Positions 24,650 through 33,809 are shown, counted from the first letter of the stretch. The stretch: 46,140 nt of DNA from Kutzneria sp. 744 (GCF_000568255.1 NZ_KK037166.1:4407931-4454070), one strand, 5' to 3'. Program-made: numbers and translations. The notes: a model not told the origin generated them from the letters alone.

Positions 24650-27362
24650 GTTCCTGGTGGGCACCCGGTCCTGCGGTACCTGCGGCCGATGCGCCGGACC
24701 GACGGCGGAGCAGTGCCTTGTACAGCTCCGAAACCAGGATGATCGGGGCGGCGGCCACGACGCAGGCCAGCCACTGCCCGAGGTCGAGGCTGATGGTGTG
24801 CAGGATCTTCTGGAACAGACCGAACTCGGTGGCGAGCACGATCGCCGCCACCGACATCGCCGTGGTGACGCGGAAGCGCCGGTCGTCGAAGGTGTCCAGG
24901 CTGAACATCGACCGCTGCCCGCTCCTGATCGTGAACGAGAAGAACAACTCGGAGATCGAGAACGTGGTCAGCCCCATCGTGCGGGCGACGTCCAGACCGT
25001 GGGCGGCACCGGCCCACCAGATCACCAGGAGGGTGCTGGCGCCCAGCACGAGTCCGGCCACGCCCAACCAGGCGAGCACGCCGCGCGGGACGATGGGCTC
25101 GTCGGCCGGGCGGGGTGTGCCGAGCATGAGGCCGTCGGCTGGCTTGCCGGAGCCGAGGCCGATGGCCTGGAACATCTGGGTGGTGAAGTTCGCCCACAGC
25201 GTCTGCGTCGGCAGGAACGGGATCCCGGCGGCGAGATTGAGGATGCTCGCCCCGAGGAAGGTGACGACGAACCCGACCAGCGCGCCCATCTGGAAACGGA
25301 CGTACCTCGTGAGGTTGTCGTAGAGTCCGCGGCCCAACTCGACCGCCCTGACGATGGTGGAGAAATCGTCGTCGGTGATGATCATCGTGGCGGCCTCCTT
25401 GGAGACCTCCGTGCCGGTGATGCCCATCGCGATGCCGATGTCGGCCTTGCGGAGCGCGGGGGCGTCGTTCACCCCGTCGCCGGTCATGGCGACGACATCG
25501 CCCTTGCGTTGCAGCACCTCCACCAGCCTGACCTTGTGCTCCGGGGTGACCCGCGCGACGACACCGATGTCCTCGACCTGCTCGAGCGCCTCGTCGTCGC
25601 TGAGTGCGCCGAACTCGGCGCCCACCACGGCCCTGCCCTCGATGCCCAGCTCACGTGCGATCGCCTCGGCGGTCACCACGTGATCACCGGTGATCATCCG
25701 GACCCGGATGCCGGCCGACTTCGCGGTAGCGATCGCCTCCCTCGCATTCGGACGCGGCGGGTCGACGATGCCGACGAGCGCCAACAGGGTCAGGCCGTCG
25801 AGCAGGGCGAGCAGGTCGGCGTTCGGGTCGAACCCCACGTGGTCGAAGTCCTTGCGGGCGGTCGCGAGCACCCGCAGCCCCCGTTCGCCCAGCCGTCGGT
25901 TCTCGGCGAGGTAGCGGGCGCGGAAATCGTCGTCCACTGTGGTGGCGGCGCGGGCCAGCAGCCGGTCGGGTGCGCCCTTGACGAAGCAGCGCACGATGTC
26001 TTTGCCGGACTCGTCGGTCATCCGGTGGAAGGTCGCCATCAGCTTGTACGCGGCGTCGAACGGAACCTCGGCGATGCGCGGGAACCGTTCCCGGCTGGAC
26101 TTCGCGTCCAGGCCACCCTTCTCCGCCAGCACGACCAGCGCGCCCTCGGTCGGATCGCCAACCAGCTCGCCGTCGCTGACCACCGCGTCGGAGGCGAGCA
26201 CCATCGGCAGCAGGAACGGTTCGAGGTCGACCTCGGGCTGGCCGGCCACGTGCGTGATCCGGCCCCGCGTCGAGTACCCGGTACCTCCGACCGAGTACCG
26301 GCGGCCGGGGATGGCCAGCTCGACGGCGGTCATCTGGTTCAGCGTCATCGTTCCGGTCTTGTCCGAGTTGATCGCCGAGGTGCAGCCGAGGGTTTCGGTG
26401 GAGCGCAACTGCTTGACGATCGCGTGCTTGCCGGCCAGGGACTGGGTGCCCAGCGAGAGCAGCGTCGTGACGACCACGGGCAGGCCGGTGGGGATCGCGG
26501 CGATGGCGAACGCTGTCGCCGCGGTGAACACCGCGCTGAAGGGCAGTCCCCGGGTCAGGTTCACCACCACCGACAGCAGCAGCGCGATCCCCGCGATGAC
26601 CAGGATCTGGTTGGTCAGCCTGGCCAGCTGGCGGGTCAGCGGCGTCTGGACGCCCCGCTCCACGCACAGCATGCCGGAGATATGGCCGACTTCGGTCGTC
26701 ATCCCGGTCGCGGTCACGACGAACTCGCCCGCGCCCCTGGTGACGGCGGTGTTCAGGTACACCATGTCGGTGCGGTCGCCCAGATCCGTGTCGACCCGAT
26801 CCACCGGATCGACCCCTTTGACCACCGGGACGCTCTCGCCGGTGAGCGCGGACTCGTCGATCTCCAGCCTGGCCGCCCGCACGAGCCGGCCGTCCGCCGG
26901 CACCATGTCGCCCGCCTCGATCAGCACGAGGTCGCCGGGGACCAACTGGTCGGCCGGCAGCTCCACCAGGGTTCCGTCTCGCCGCACCCTGGCCACGGCG
27001 ATCGTCATCTTCTGCAGGGCCGCGACGGCCGCGACCGCCTTGCCCTCCTGATGTAGGCCGAGCACCGCGTTGAACAGCGTCAGCAACAGGAGCAGGGCGC
27101 CGGTCCCGTATTGCCGCAACGGGAACATGCTGCAGATCCCGGCGACCAGCAGCACGATCTGCATCGGGTCGGCGTACTGCCGGACGAAGGCGCGCGGCCA
27201 GGGTTGCCTGCGCTCCTCGGCGAATCGGTTGGGACCGAACACCTGCAGGCGTGCGGTCGCCTGCGCCGCGCTCAGGCCGTTGGCGCGGTCGACGCCCTCC
27301 GTCCGAAGCACGTCGGCGACCGAAAGCGTGTGGAACGGGGTGGACACCGTTCGCCTCGTCAT
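24594..27362 (-). CDS. P-type cation-transporting ATPase, P2-like, with altered ion-site residues
   Basis: 922 residues. Motifs in order: TGESVPV in the A domain, M4 IPTGLPV (near 288), DKTGTMTLNQ phosphorylation site (near 331), KGAPD nucleotide site, MITGDHVVTA and TGDGVNDAPALRKADIGIAM hinge (near 622), then six C-terminal helices. Ca2+-ATPases have PEGLP, N-x-x-E in M5 and NLVTD in M6; here the positions read PTGLP, LVGF and NFTTQ, so calcium is doubtful. AAGGAG precedes ATG 27362. The end after ALLRRRS (about 38 residues) runs antisense through the phosphatase remnant and is probably not native. Confidence 0.88.
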   Translation of the reverse strand: MTRRTVSTPFHTLSVADVLRTEGVDRANGLSAAQATARLQVFGPNRFAEERRQPWPRAFVRQYADPMQIVLLVAGICSMFPLRQYGTGALLLLLTLFNAVLGLHQEGKAVAAVAALQKMTIAVARVRRDGTLVELPADQLVPGDLVLIEAGDMVPADGRLVRAARLEIDESALTGESVPVVKGVDPVDRVDTDLGDRTDMVYLNTAVTRGAGEFVVTATGMTTEVGHISGMLCVERGVQTPLTRQLARLTNQILVIAGIALLLSVVVNLTRGLPFSAVFTAATAFAIAAIPTGLPVVVTTLLSLGTQSLAGKHAIVKQLRSTETLGCTSAINSDKTGTMTLNQMTAVELAIPGRRYSVGGTGYSTRGRITHVAGQPEVDLEPFLLPMVLASDAVVSDGELVGDPTEGALVVLAEKGGLDAKSSRERFPRIAEVPFDAAYKLMATFHRMTDESGKDIVRCFVKGAPDRLLARAATTVDDDFRARYLAENRRLGERGLRVLATARKDFDHVGFDPNADLLALLDGLTLLALVGIVDPPRPNAREAIATAKSAGIRVRMITGDHVVTAEAIARELGIEGRAVVGAEFGALSDDEALEQVEDIGVVARVTPEHKVRLVEVLQRKGDVVAMTGDGVNDAPALRKADIGIAMGITGTEVSKEAATMIITDDDFSTIVRAVELGRGLYDNLTRYVRFQMGALVGFVVTFLGASILNLAAGIPFLPTQTLWANFTTQMFQAIGLGSGKPADGLMLGTPRPADEPIVPRGVLAWLGVAGLVLGASTLLVIWWAGAAHGLDVARTMGLTTFSISELFFSFTIRSGQRSMFSLDTFDDRRFRVTTAMSVAAIVLATEFGLFQKILHTISLDLGQWLACVVAAAPIILVSELYKALLRRRSGASAAGTAGPGAHQERCATPPTCVPAERRSAGT

Positions 27363-27559
27363 CGGTGGTCTCCTTCCGGCCGCTGGCGCAGCAGCGAGCG
27401 TCCACTGCGGTTTGTGGCGAGTCTTCATCCGCGCAGGGTGAAGACCCTCGGCTGACGGTCAAGGTGGCCAAGGTCGGCACCGACGGCCTCAAGGCGTCCG
27501 TCCAGCAGGTGTGACGGACCTGCGGAACAATGAGCCACGCCCGGGGGTTGCCGCGCCGG

Positions 27560-28075
27560 CTACTGCGCCGCCGGGGTCGTGGCAGGCAGGGGTGTGCCGT
27601 GCAGCGCCGCCTGCAGGTCGGCCTCGGCCTGCTCGGACAGCGAGGACTTGAGCACGGTGCCGCCGAACTTGCTCATCGCGGCAACCGCCTTGTCCGGGGT
27701 CACCTTCTCGACAATGAGGAACAGCGCGGACGTCCCCGGTTTCAGCATTTCGCGCACCTGGTCCTGGAACTGCCTGCTGACGCTTGACTTCTCGACCCTT
27801 CCCAGCAGTGCGCCGAGCCCGCCGCCGACCGCCATTCCCAAGAACGGAACGAAGAACAGCAGGCCGAACAGCAGGCCCCAGAACATGCCCCACATCGCCC
27901 CGCCGGCCACCGCGTGGTGGCTGGTGGTCGTGTGGAACCTGCCCTGCTGGTCCCTGCTGACCACGGCGATCGCGTCCGGCTGGATGATGAGCTCCTCGGC
28001 GAGACACTGAGCCTCATGCGCGGCCAATGAGGCCGTGGTCTCGTCGGAGTATCCGATGGCCACCAAAGTCGCCAT
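27560..28075 (-). CDS. DUF1269-like membrane-associated protein
   Basis: 171 residues. ATLVAIGYSDETTASLA at the start, a glycine-rich hydrophobic middle (GGAMWGMFWGLLFGLLFFVP then GMAVGGGLGALLG, about 65-105), and ALFLIVEKVTPDKAVAAMSKFGGTVLKSSLS match DUF1269, a small membrane-associated family found with stress and dormancy genes. Start ATG 28075 was picked over the upstream ATG 28105 because the family begins there. Function not known. Confidence 0.87.
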   Translation of the reverse strand: MATLVAIGYSDETTASLAAHEAQCLAEELIIQPDAIAVVSRDQQGRFHTTTSHHAVAGGAMWGMFWGLLFGLLFFVPFLGMAVGGGLGALLGRVEKSSVSRQFQDQVREMLKPGTSALFLIVEKVTPDKAVAAMSKFGGTVLKSSLSEQAEADLQAALHGTPLPATTPAAQ

Positions 28076-28388
28076 GGCGTCCACTTCCTTTCGCTCCTCC
28101 CACATGGCACGGCTTGCGCCTCCATCTCAGCGAGCGAAGGAAGGGGCCGCTTCATCCCCCGGGCATGAGACGCCAAGGCAAGCTAATTGCCCGCTTCGGA
28201 CGAGTGAGTGTTGCTCAATCTCATCCGAAGGAGGTGGTGTGTGCGGCGGTCGCAGGGACAACGCTGGACTCGGCAAGGTACTCGACGCGGCCGCTGGTCT
28301 GAATTAACCACAACGATCAGGCGGGTGACTTGAGGTGCGTGCCGAGACTGCCGCGGTAGACGCGGCGACTCCCAGCGGAGATCCCCTG
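28076..28388. other. Intergenic region between DUF1269 gene and LAL regulator
   Basis: Contains the promoters for both divergent genes. Apart from the short leader-type frame at 28241-28333 listed separately, nothing else was recognised. Confidence 0.45.
28241..28333 (+). CDS. Possible 30-residue leader peptide ahead of the LAL regulator
   Basis: AAGGAGG at 28228-28234 is the strongest ribosome-site match in this region and lies 6 bases before GTG 28241. The frame encodes a very basic peptide (13 Arg in 30 residues) and ends just before the regulator. Another GTG frame in the same spot also exists (from 28236, ending 28302), so the true product is unclear. Confidence 0.3.
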   Translation: MRRSQGQRWTRQGTRRGRWSELTTTIRRVT

Positions 28389-30803
28389 ATGTCGGCGAAG
28401 CTGCGCGTGGCGGAGATCCGGTCCCGGGTCGTCGCGCGGCAGCGGCTTCTCGACCGCCTACGTCATGGGGCCCGAGGACCGCTCACACTCGTCAGCGCGC
28501 CGGCTGGCTCTGGCAAGACCGTTCTCGCCAGCTCGTGGGTGTCGGCCGGACTGGCGCCGGGCAGGGTCACCTGGATCACCCTGGACTCCGGGGACGACCG
28601 GCCGGGGATCTTCTGGACGTACGTGCTGGAAGGGTTGGCGCGCAGCGGAGTCCAGGTCGGTGCGGTCGATCGGCCGGCACGGGCCAAGGCGGTGGACCGC
28701 TCGCTGCTGATCCGCCTGTCTGCCTGCCTGTCCGAGCAACCAGAACCGTCCGTGCTGGTACTGGACAACGTCGAGAAATTGGGACACGGGCGGGTCGTCA
28801 GCGACATCGAATTCCTCATCCAGCACTCCTGCCCCCAGTTGCGTGTAGTGGCCATCAGCCGGATGGACCCGCCGCTTCCGCTGCACCGGTACCGGCTCTC
28901 GGGATGGGCCACCGAGATCCGGCTCGACGAGCTGGCCTTCACCGTTCCCGAGACGCAGGCACTGCTGGCCGAGCACGGCGCGCAACTGGCACAGGACAGC
29001 CTTGCGCTGCTGGCGGAGCGGACCGAGGGGTGGGCGGCCGGACTTCGCCTCGCGGCGATCTCGTTGCAGGACAGGTCACCCCAGGACGGTGAGCGGATCG
29101 TGCACCGCTTCGGCGGGGGCCGACGCGACGTGGCCGAGTATTTTCTCGCCGAGGTGCTGGACTTCCAGCCACCCGGCATCCGTGAGTTCATGCTCAGCAC
29201 GTGCGTGGTCGACACGCTGCGGCCCGAACTCGCCGACGAGCTCAGCGGCCGCGCGGACAGCGCGCGGGTCCTGCGGGCCCTGGCCAGCGCGAACGCGTTC
29301 GTGGAGCAGACCGACGACGGCGGCTTCCGTTACCACCCGCTCTTCCGCGACCTGCTGCGAGCCCAGCTCGACTACTGCGAGTCGAGTGAGAACCTCACGC
29401 GGCTGCACCGCAAGGCGGCGCGATGGCTGGTGGCCAAGGGACAGGTCGTCGTGGCGGCGGGCCACAGCGCGATGGCCGGGGACTGGAAGTGCGCGGCCAC
29501 GCTCGTCGTCGAGGAGTTGGCGATCGGCGGACTGCTGGCAGGCACGGATTCGCCCCCGTTCGCCCAGGTCTTCCAGGCCATGCCGGGCGATGTCGGTGGT
29601 CCACACGTGGCGATCCTGCGGGCCGCACTCGCGATGGCAGCCAAGGACGACGAAGCCTGCGCCTATCAGTTGTCGCGAGCACGGGAGTCGGTCGACAACG
29701 GTGCGCCCGAGGCAGGCACCCGGGCGGTCCGACTCTCCATCGCCGCCTTGGAAACGTTGCTGGCCGGGGCACGCGCCGACGTCGACCGGGTGGTCGCGGC
29801 GGCGGCCACGGTCGAGGAACTGGCAGCCGACGGCGAGGTGACGCCGGCGAATCTGCGTGCCGTCGTGGCGGCGAGCAAGGGGGGCGCCCTGCTGTGGGCG
29901 GGCGAACTCGAGGATGCCGAGGACACGCTCGTCGCTGCGGCTCAGTCCGCGGAGGCTGGTGGGCTGGATCGGCTGAGGGCGCACGCGCTGGGGCAACTCG
30001 CCCTGCTCAACGCGGTCCGGGGCCGACTGCGTCGGGCCACCAAGTTCGCGCGGTTGGCCAGCCGGCTGGTCGGTGAGGATCGGCCCCCAGCCGTCGACGC
30101 GGCGTTCGCCTGGATCTACGCCGACGAGTACGACGTCCCCCGTGCTCGACAGCACATGCGGGCGAACGCCGACCACGACGACCCGGTGGCCGCTGCCGCG
30201 CTGGCCGTCGTACGTGGCCGGCTGCTCCGCAGGTGTGTCGGGCTCACGACCGCGCCGTTGCCGCCCTGGCTGACCAGCGAGACGGAGATCCAGACGCTGG
30301 CGGCTCGGGTGAACCTGTGGCTGCGCAAGGCGTCCCAGGAGTTGGATCGGGGCAGGAACGACCTCGCCAGGCATGCGCTCGAGCAGGCGTTGCAGCTCGC
30401 GGCTCCGGAGAACCTGCGGCGCCCGATCGTCGAGGCACCGCCCCGGCTGCGGCGGTTCCTGCGACACGAGCAGGAACTCGTCAAGCGCCACCTCTGGCTG
30501 GGCAGCGCGATCGCTGGCACACCGACCATCCAGCCGGCCAGTGCGCCCGCCACGCTCATCGAGCCGCTGACCGACCGCGAGCACGAGGTCCTGTGCAACA
30601 TGGCCGCCCTGCTGTCCAATGACGAGATCGCGCAGAAGATGTTCGTGTCAGTTAACACGGTGAAGACTCACATACGTGGGATTCTGCGCAAGCTGTCCGC
30701 CAATCGCCGCAACGAAGCCATCCGGCGTGCCTGCGAGCTGGGCCTTCTCCGGGTGAGAGGTAACGGGACCTTTGCCGGGTCATCGAAGGTGATCGGAGTC
30801 TGA
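28389..30803 (+). CDS. LAL-type (MalT-like) LuxR-family regulator
   Basis: 804 residues. After RQRLLDRL an ATPase P-loop APAGSGKTVL (near residue 37) starts the STAND/NB-ARC-like domain, with VLVLDNVEKL as Walker B. A long helical repeat middle follows, and residues about 725-790 form the LuxR helix-turn-helix (PLTDREHEVLCNMAALLSN, EIAQKMFVSVNTVKTHIRGI). Size and layout are those of MalT/LAL activators, which sense a ligand and turn on nearby genes. Start ATG 28389 has GGAG at 8-nt spacing; GTG 28335 is also open. It faces away from the DUF1269 gene, and the stress-type genes around it are likely targets. Confidence 0.88.
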   Translation: MSAKLRVAEIRSRVVARQRLLDRLRHGARGPLTLVSAPAGSGKTVLASSWVSAGLAPGRVTWITLDSGDDRPGIFWTYVLEGLARSGVQVGAVDRPARAKAVDRSLLIRLSACLSEQPEPSVLVLDNVEKLGHGRVVSDIEFLIQHSCPQLRVVAISRMDPPLPLHRYRLSGWATEIRLDELAFTVPETQALLAEHGAQLAQDSLALLAERTEGWAAGLRLAAISLQDRSPQDGERIVHRFGGGRRDVAEYFLAEVLDFQPPGIREFMLSTCVVDTLRPELADELSGRADSARVLRALASANAFVEQTDDGGFRYHPLFRDLLRAQLDYCESSENLTRLHRKAARWLVAKGQVVVAAGHSAMAGDWKCAATLVVEELAIGGLLAGTDSPPFAQVFQAMPGDVGGPHVAILRAALAMAAKDDEACAYQLSRARESVDNGAPEAGTRAVRLSIAALETLLAGARADVDRVVAAAATVEELAADGEVTPANLRAVVAASKGGALLWAGELEDAEDTLVAAAQSAEAGGLDRLRAHALGQLALLNAVRGRLRRATKFARLASRLVGEDRPPAVDAAFAWIYADEYDVPRARQHMRANADHDDPVAAAALAVVRGRLLRRCVGLTTAPLPPWLTSETEIQTLAARVNLWLRKASQELDRGRNDLARHALEQALQLAAPENLRRPIVEAPPRLRRFLRHEQELVKRHLWLGSAIAGTPTIQPASAPATLIEPLTDREHEVLCNMAALLSNDEIAQKMFVSVNTVKTHIRGILRKLSANRRNEAIRRACELGLLRVRGNGTFAGSSKVIGV

Positions 30804-30810
30804 TGCCCGA

Positions 30811-30835
30811 GGTGGCCTGGTCCTGACCGGCCACC
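30811..30835 (+). terminator. Hairpin terminator of the LAL regulator gene
   Basis: GGTGGCCTGGT pairs with ACCGGCCACC around loop CCTG, with one bulged T, eight bases after the stop codon. Confidence 0.55.
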
Positions 30836-30978
30836 CGGCCATCTCGTGACCCGGACGCCGAATTCACTCAGGTTGACGACGTCCGGGGCCGGCTCGTCGG
30901 TCACCCTGTAGCCGGTCAACCTGCAAGTCCGACGGCGCCGACCTCGCCCCCGCGCGCACGCTTTCATCACCGATGAGC

Positions 30979-31150
30979 TCACACGTGGGGGATCTCGCGG
31001 TGCCGCCCGGTTCCGGTCAGGGACCGCCGGTTCATTACGGCACCGACCACGCTCGTCACGATCAGGATCACGGCCGCCGCGACATCGCCGACGAACTGCG
31101 CGATCCGGTGCACGGGAAGCAGCGCGGCGATCAATGCCGATGGACAGTCC
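30979..31150 (-). pseudogene. Remnant of a membrane protein C-terminus
   Basis: A minus-strand frame ending at 30979 reads SALIAALLPVHRIAQFVGDV and AAAVILIVTSVVGAVMNRR, a good membrane helix with well-biased codons, but has no start. A neighbouring frame upstream (LLVAPVLATAPHGL) may be its other half, split by a frameshift near 31145. The family is not recognised. Confidence 0.3.
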
Positions 31151-31400
31151 GTGCGGCGCGGTTGCCAACACCGGCGCTACCAGCAGTGTCCGTCTTCTGG
31201 GTGGTGTGCCGGGCGGGTCCAGTTCCCCGTTGCTCGTCAGGTAGTCGGTACCGGTAATGGTGTCGAGCCCATGTAATGACTGACTACTGCGCCGCCGACT
31301 GTTCGATGGCGGCGGCACGTACCTCGACGGAACGATGCAGCAGCCGATCAATCGACCAGACGCCGGACCCGAAGAAGACGACGAGCAGGAACGCCCAGCA

Positions 31401-31404
31401 GAAC
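31401..31404. repeat. Target-site duplication, left copy (GAAC)
   Basis: GAAC here and at 32960-32963 flanks the IS3-family element inside doxX. Confidence 0.75.
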
Positions 31405-31481
31405 CCTCTTTGCCAGGATCGTGTGAGACACCCCGTGTGAGCACGAGGGGTTCCTGACCAAGGGCGGGATCGGAGATCCTT

Positions 31482-31919
31482 GTGCCCGTGTCCACCCCCG
31501 CTGACGACCAGCCCACCCGCTCGACCCCGCCGGCCGACCCCGCACCGCGACCCACACGGCGGGCGTTCACCCCCGAGTACAAGCTGGCGATCGTCACCGA
31601 GTACGAGAACGCCCCCAACGGCGAGAAAGGCGCGATCCTCCGCAGGGAAGGCCTGTACTCCTCCCACGTCATCGAATGGACACGAGCCCGCGACGCCGGC
31701 GCCCTGACCACCGGACCCACAGACCCCGCCGCCCCTGCCCGGCGCCCCAAGAAGACAGCCGAGCAGATCGAGCTGGACAAACTCCGCCGCCGCAACGCAC
31801 AACTGGAAGCCGACCTCACCAAGACCCGACTCGCGCTGGACATCATGGGAAAAGCACACGCACTCTTGGAAGAACTCTCCGAGAGTGCGGACACCGACGA
31901 GCCGCCGACGACATCATGA
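31482..31919 (+). CDS. IS3-family transposase OrfA
   Basis: 145 residues. RAFTPEYKLAIVTEYENA and GAILRREGLYSSHVIEWTRA are the helix-turn-helix that binds the element's ends; TAEQIELDKLRRRNAQLEADL is the leucine-zipper coiled coil. GTG 31482 has GGAG 6 bases upstream. Its stop overlaps the orfB start (ATGA). Confidence 0.88.
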   Translation: MPVSTPADDQPTRSTPPADPAPRPTRRAFTPEYKLAIVTEYENAPNGEKGAILRREGLYSSHVIEWTRARDAGALTTGPTDPAAPARRPKKTAEQIELDKLRRRNAQLEADLTKTRLALDIMGKAHALLEELSESADTDEPPTTS

Positions 31920-32924
31920 CGACCGCGTTCACCGAGCTGCGCGACGCCCATACCTCGGTGCAGAAAGCCTGCGCGCTGACCGGCATTCCCCGCGCCACCC
32001 ACTATCGACGCGCCAGCCCGACAGGCCCGATGCACGGCCCATGGCTGCCCCGCACCCCACCGCCGGCGGCCTTGGCCGACGCCGAGCGGGCGGCCGTGCT
32101 CGCCCTGCTGACCAGCCCCGCCTACCGGGACCTGGCCATCCCCCAGGTCTGGGCCCGCGAGCTGGACGAAGGCCGCTACCACTGCTCGATCTCCACCATG
32201 TACCGGATCGCCCGCGCCGCCAGGCAGGTGTCCGAACGCCGCCGGCACGCCACCCACCCGCCCCGGGTCCGCCCGGAGCTGGTCGCCCGCGGCCCCAGCG
32301 AGGTGTGGTCCTGGGACATCACCGCGCTGAAAGGGCCCGCGAAGGGGATCTGGTACAAGTGCTACGTCATCCCTGGACATCTTCTCCCGGTACGTCACCG
32401 GTTGGCTGGTCGCCGCGGCCGAGGACGCGGTCGTGGCCAAGGACTTCCTCGCCGACGCGGTGCGCCGTAACGGCTGCGAGCCACACACGATCCACGCCGA
32501 CCGCGGCGGGGCGATGGTGTCCAAGCCGGTGTCCGAACTCCTGGTGGACCTGGGTGTCCTGCGGTCTCACTCCCGGCCGCGCACCTCGAACGACAACCCG
32601 TACTCCGAAGCGCAGTTCAAGACGATGAAGTACGTGCCGGACTTTCCCGACCGGTTCGGGTCACTGGCCGACGCCCGCGCGTTCTGCGAGGGTTTCTTCC
32701 TGGCCTACAACCATGAGCACCGGCATTCCGGAATCGGGATGCACACCCCGGCCTCGGTCCACTTCGGGACCGCGCAGCAGATCCGTGTCCAGCGGCAGGC
32801 CACGCTCAACCGGGCCTACGCCGCGCACCCTGAGCGCTTCGCCCGCCGGCCCCGCCCGCCCGTGCTGCCGGAGGTGGCCTGGATCAACCAGCCCGTCCAC
32901 CAACAGTCGCAACCAGCCTCGTAG
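31916..32924 (+). pseudogene. IS3-family transposase OrfB, frameshifted
   Basis: From ATG 31916 the N-terminal part reads SVQKACALTGIPRATHYRRA and then PSEVWSWDITALKGPAKGIWY with the first catalytic Asp. At CCC 32371-32373 one extra C shifts the frame; the rest (DIFSRYVTGWLVAAAEDAV, IHADRGGAMVSK with the second Asp, NPYSEAQFKTMKY with the Glu) continues to 32924. All three DDE residues exist but not in one frame. The element is probably immobile unless this base is a sequencing error. Confidence 0.82.
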
Positions 32925-32959
32925 GCCACAACAGTCTCAATTGGACTTGACAACTACCG

Positions 32960-32963
32960 GAAC
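32960..32963. repeat. Target-site duplication, right copy (GAAC)
   Basis: Partner of the GAAC at 31401-31404. Confidence 0.75.
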
Positions 32964-33778
32964 TGCACCGCCGCCTCACCGCCGTTCGCCAGCGGGAAGA
33001 ACGATCTCGGCAGGTGCACCGTGAAGTAGGCAAACGCCATCGACCCCGAGCACAGCAGTGCCGCACCCCTGGTGAACAACCCGATCAGCACCAGGCTGCC
33101 GGCCACCAACTGGATCACCGCCGCCCACCACCCGGGCCAGCTTCCGAACGCAAGGGCCTGTTGCTTGCCGCCGAGAACACCGAACAATGTTCCAGCGCCA
33201 TGAGAGACGAACAGCAAACCGAGAACGATCCGATACAGGGAGAGCACATAGTCTTTTCCTTGCCCGATGAGCCGCATGGCCCCTCCTCGACAGAGACGAA
33301 AGCCAACTGGTTGGAACGATTCCGACCTGACCTTCACGCCTCCTCCATATCCACCGACTTCGGCTGACTTGATGACTTCGGTTGACGCGAGGAGCGAGTG
33401 CGGCGGACATGCGCCTCTGACGCGATCGGGACAGGCAGTGCTCCGGTGGCCACAAGCGGGTCCAGACGTCGGTCACCGGCGCCGACCAGCAGATTCACGC
33501 GAGGCGTTCGCACTCGTTGATCAAGGCGGCGAACACCGATCGACGCTGATCCGCTCACGAGCGAGGTCTGCCCCAGGATGGCACGGCCGTGGCGGTCGGT
33601 TCTCCCAGGCCAGGAGGCGGATCCAACGTATTCGACAATCATGGATCTGAGGGGACCCCAGACCCTGACGCTGCCGGTGATCCAAGGACGGTCACCTGCG
33701 GAACTCAAGACACCACAGGAAAACCGCGGCCCGTTCGCTGTCGAAGACCGCTGTTCGGCGTGGTTCAGGGTCATCGGA

Positions 33779-33809
33779 CTCTCCAGACTCCCTCCAGACT
33801 CTCTCCAGC
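33779..33809. repeat. 11-bp tandem repeat at the IS256 insertion point
   Basis: CTCTCCAGACT, CCCTCCAGACT and CTCTCCAGC follow one another with an 11-bp period, and the third unit is the copied target. Confidence 0.6.
33801..33809. repeat. Target-site duplication of IS256 element, left copy
   Basis: CTCTCCAGC, perfect 9-bp match to 35271-35279. Confidence 0.85.

Larger units (their letters stand above)
30804..31283. other. Region between the LAL gene and the doxX tail, degenerate
   Basis: Holds a terminator at 30811-30835 and a weak hydrophobic remnant (30979-31150). Otherwise only short, poorly biased frames on both strands are visible. It borders the IS-split doxX, so decay by rearrangement is likely. 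Confidence 0.45.
31405..32959 (+). mobile_element. IS3-family insertion sequence (1555 bp)
   Basis: Boundaries are set by the repaired doxX frame and the GAAC duplication. The ends share an imperfect inverted repeat: TTGCCAGGATCGTGTGAGAC at the left and TTGTCAAGTCCAATTGAGAC at the right (reverse strand), 13 of 20 matching. It carries orfA and a frameshifted orfB. Confidence 0.8.
31284..33277 (-). pseudogene. DoxX-family membrane protein split by an IS3-family element
   Basis: The N-terminal part (33277 to 32960) has GAGGAG before ATG and encodes YRIVLGLLFVSHGAGTLFGVLGG, QLVAGSLVLIGLFTRGAALLCSGSMAFAYF and GGEAAVQF. The C-terminal part (31400 to 31284) continues CWAFLLVVFFGSGVWSIDRLL. Removing bases 31405-32959 and one GAAC copy rejoins them in frame to about 145 residues, normal for DoxX. 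So the gene was intact before insertion. DoxX proteins are membrane parts of redox/thiol-stress systems. Confidence 0.85.
33278..33809. other. Region upstream of doxX without an identifiable gene
   Basis: The doxX promoter should be here. A 146-residue minus-strand frame (33334-33774) exists but has poor codon bias and no recognisable family, so it is not called. Near the right end lies an 11-bp tandem repeat into which the IS256-family element jumped. Confidence 0.45.

Noticed and set aside
24480-27056. 858-codon plus-strand ORF
   Set aside because: Antisense shadow of the P-type ATPase; composition dominated by Arg, Gly, His and Gln. Only the short stretch 24437-24649 in another frame shows real homology.
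31482-31919. Programmed -1 frameshifting between IS3 orfA and orfB
   Set aside because: No slippery A-run at the junction; the ATGA overlap suggests coupling by termination and restart instead.
30668-32524. 618-codon minus-strand ORF crossing the IS3 element and the LAL gene end
   Set aside because: Crosses the element boundary and is antisense to transposase and regulator genes; no motifs.
33334-33774. 146-codon minus-strand ORF upstream of doxX
   Set aside because: Weak third-position bias, no ribosome site, no recognisable domain.
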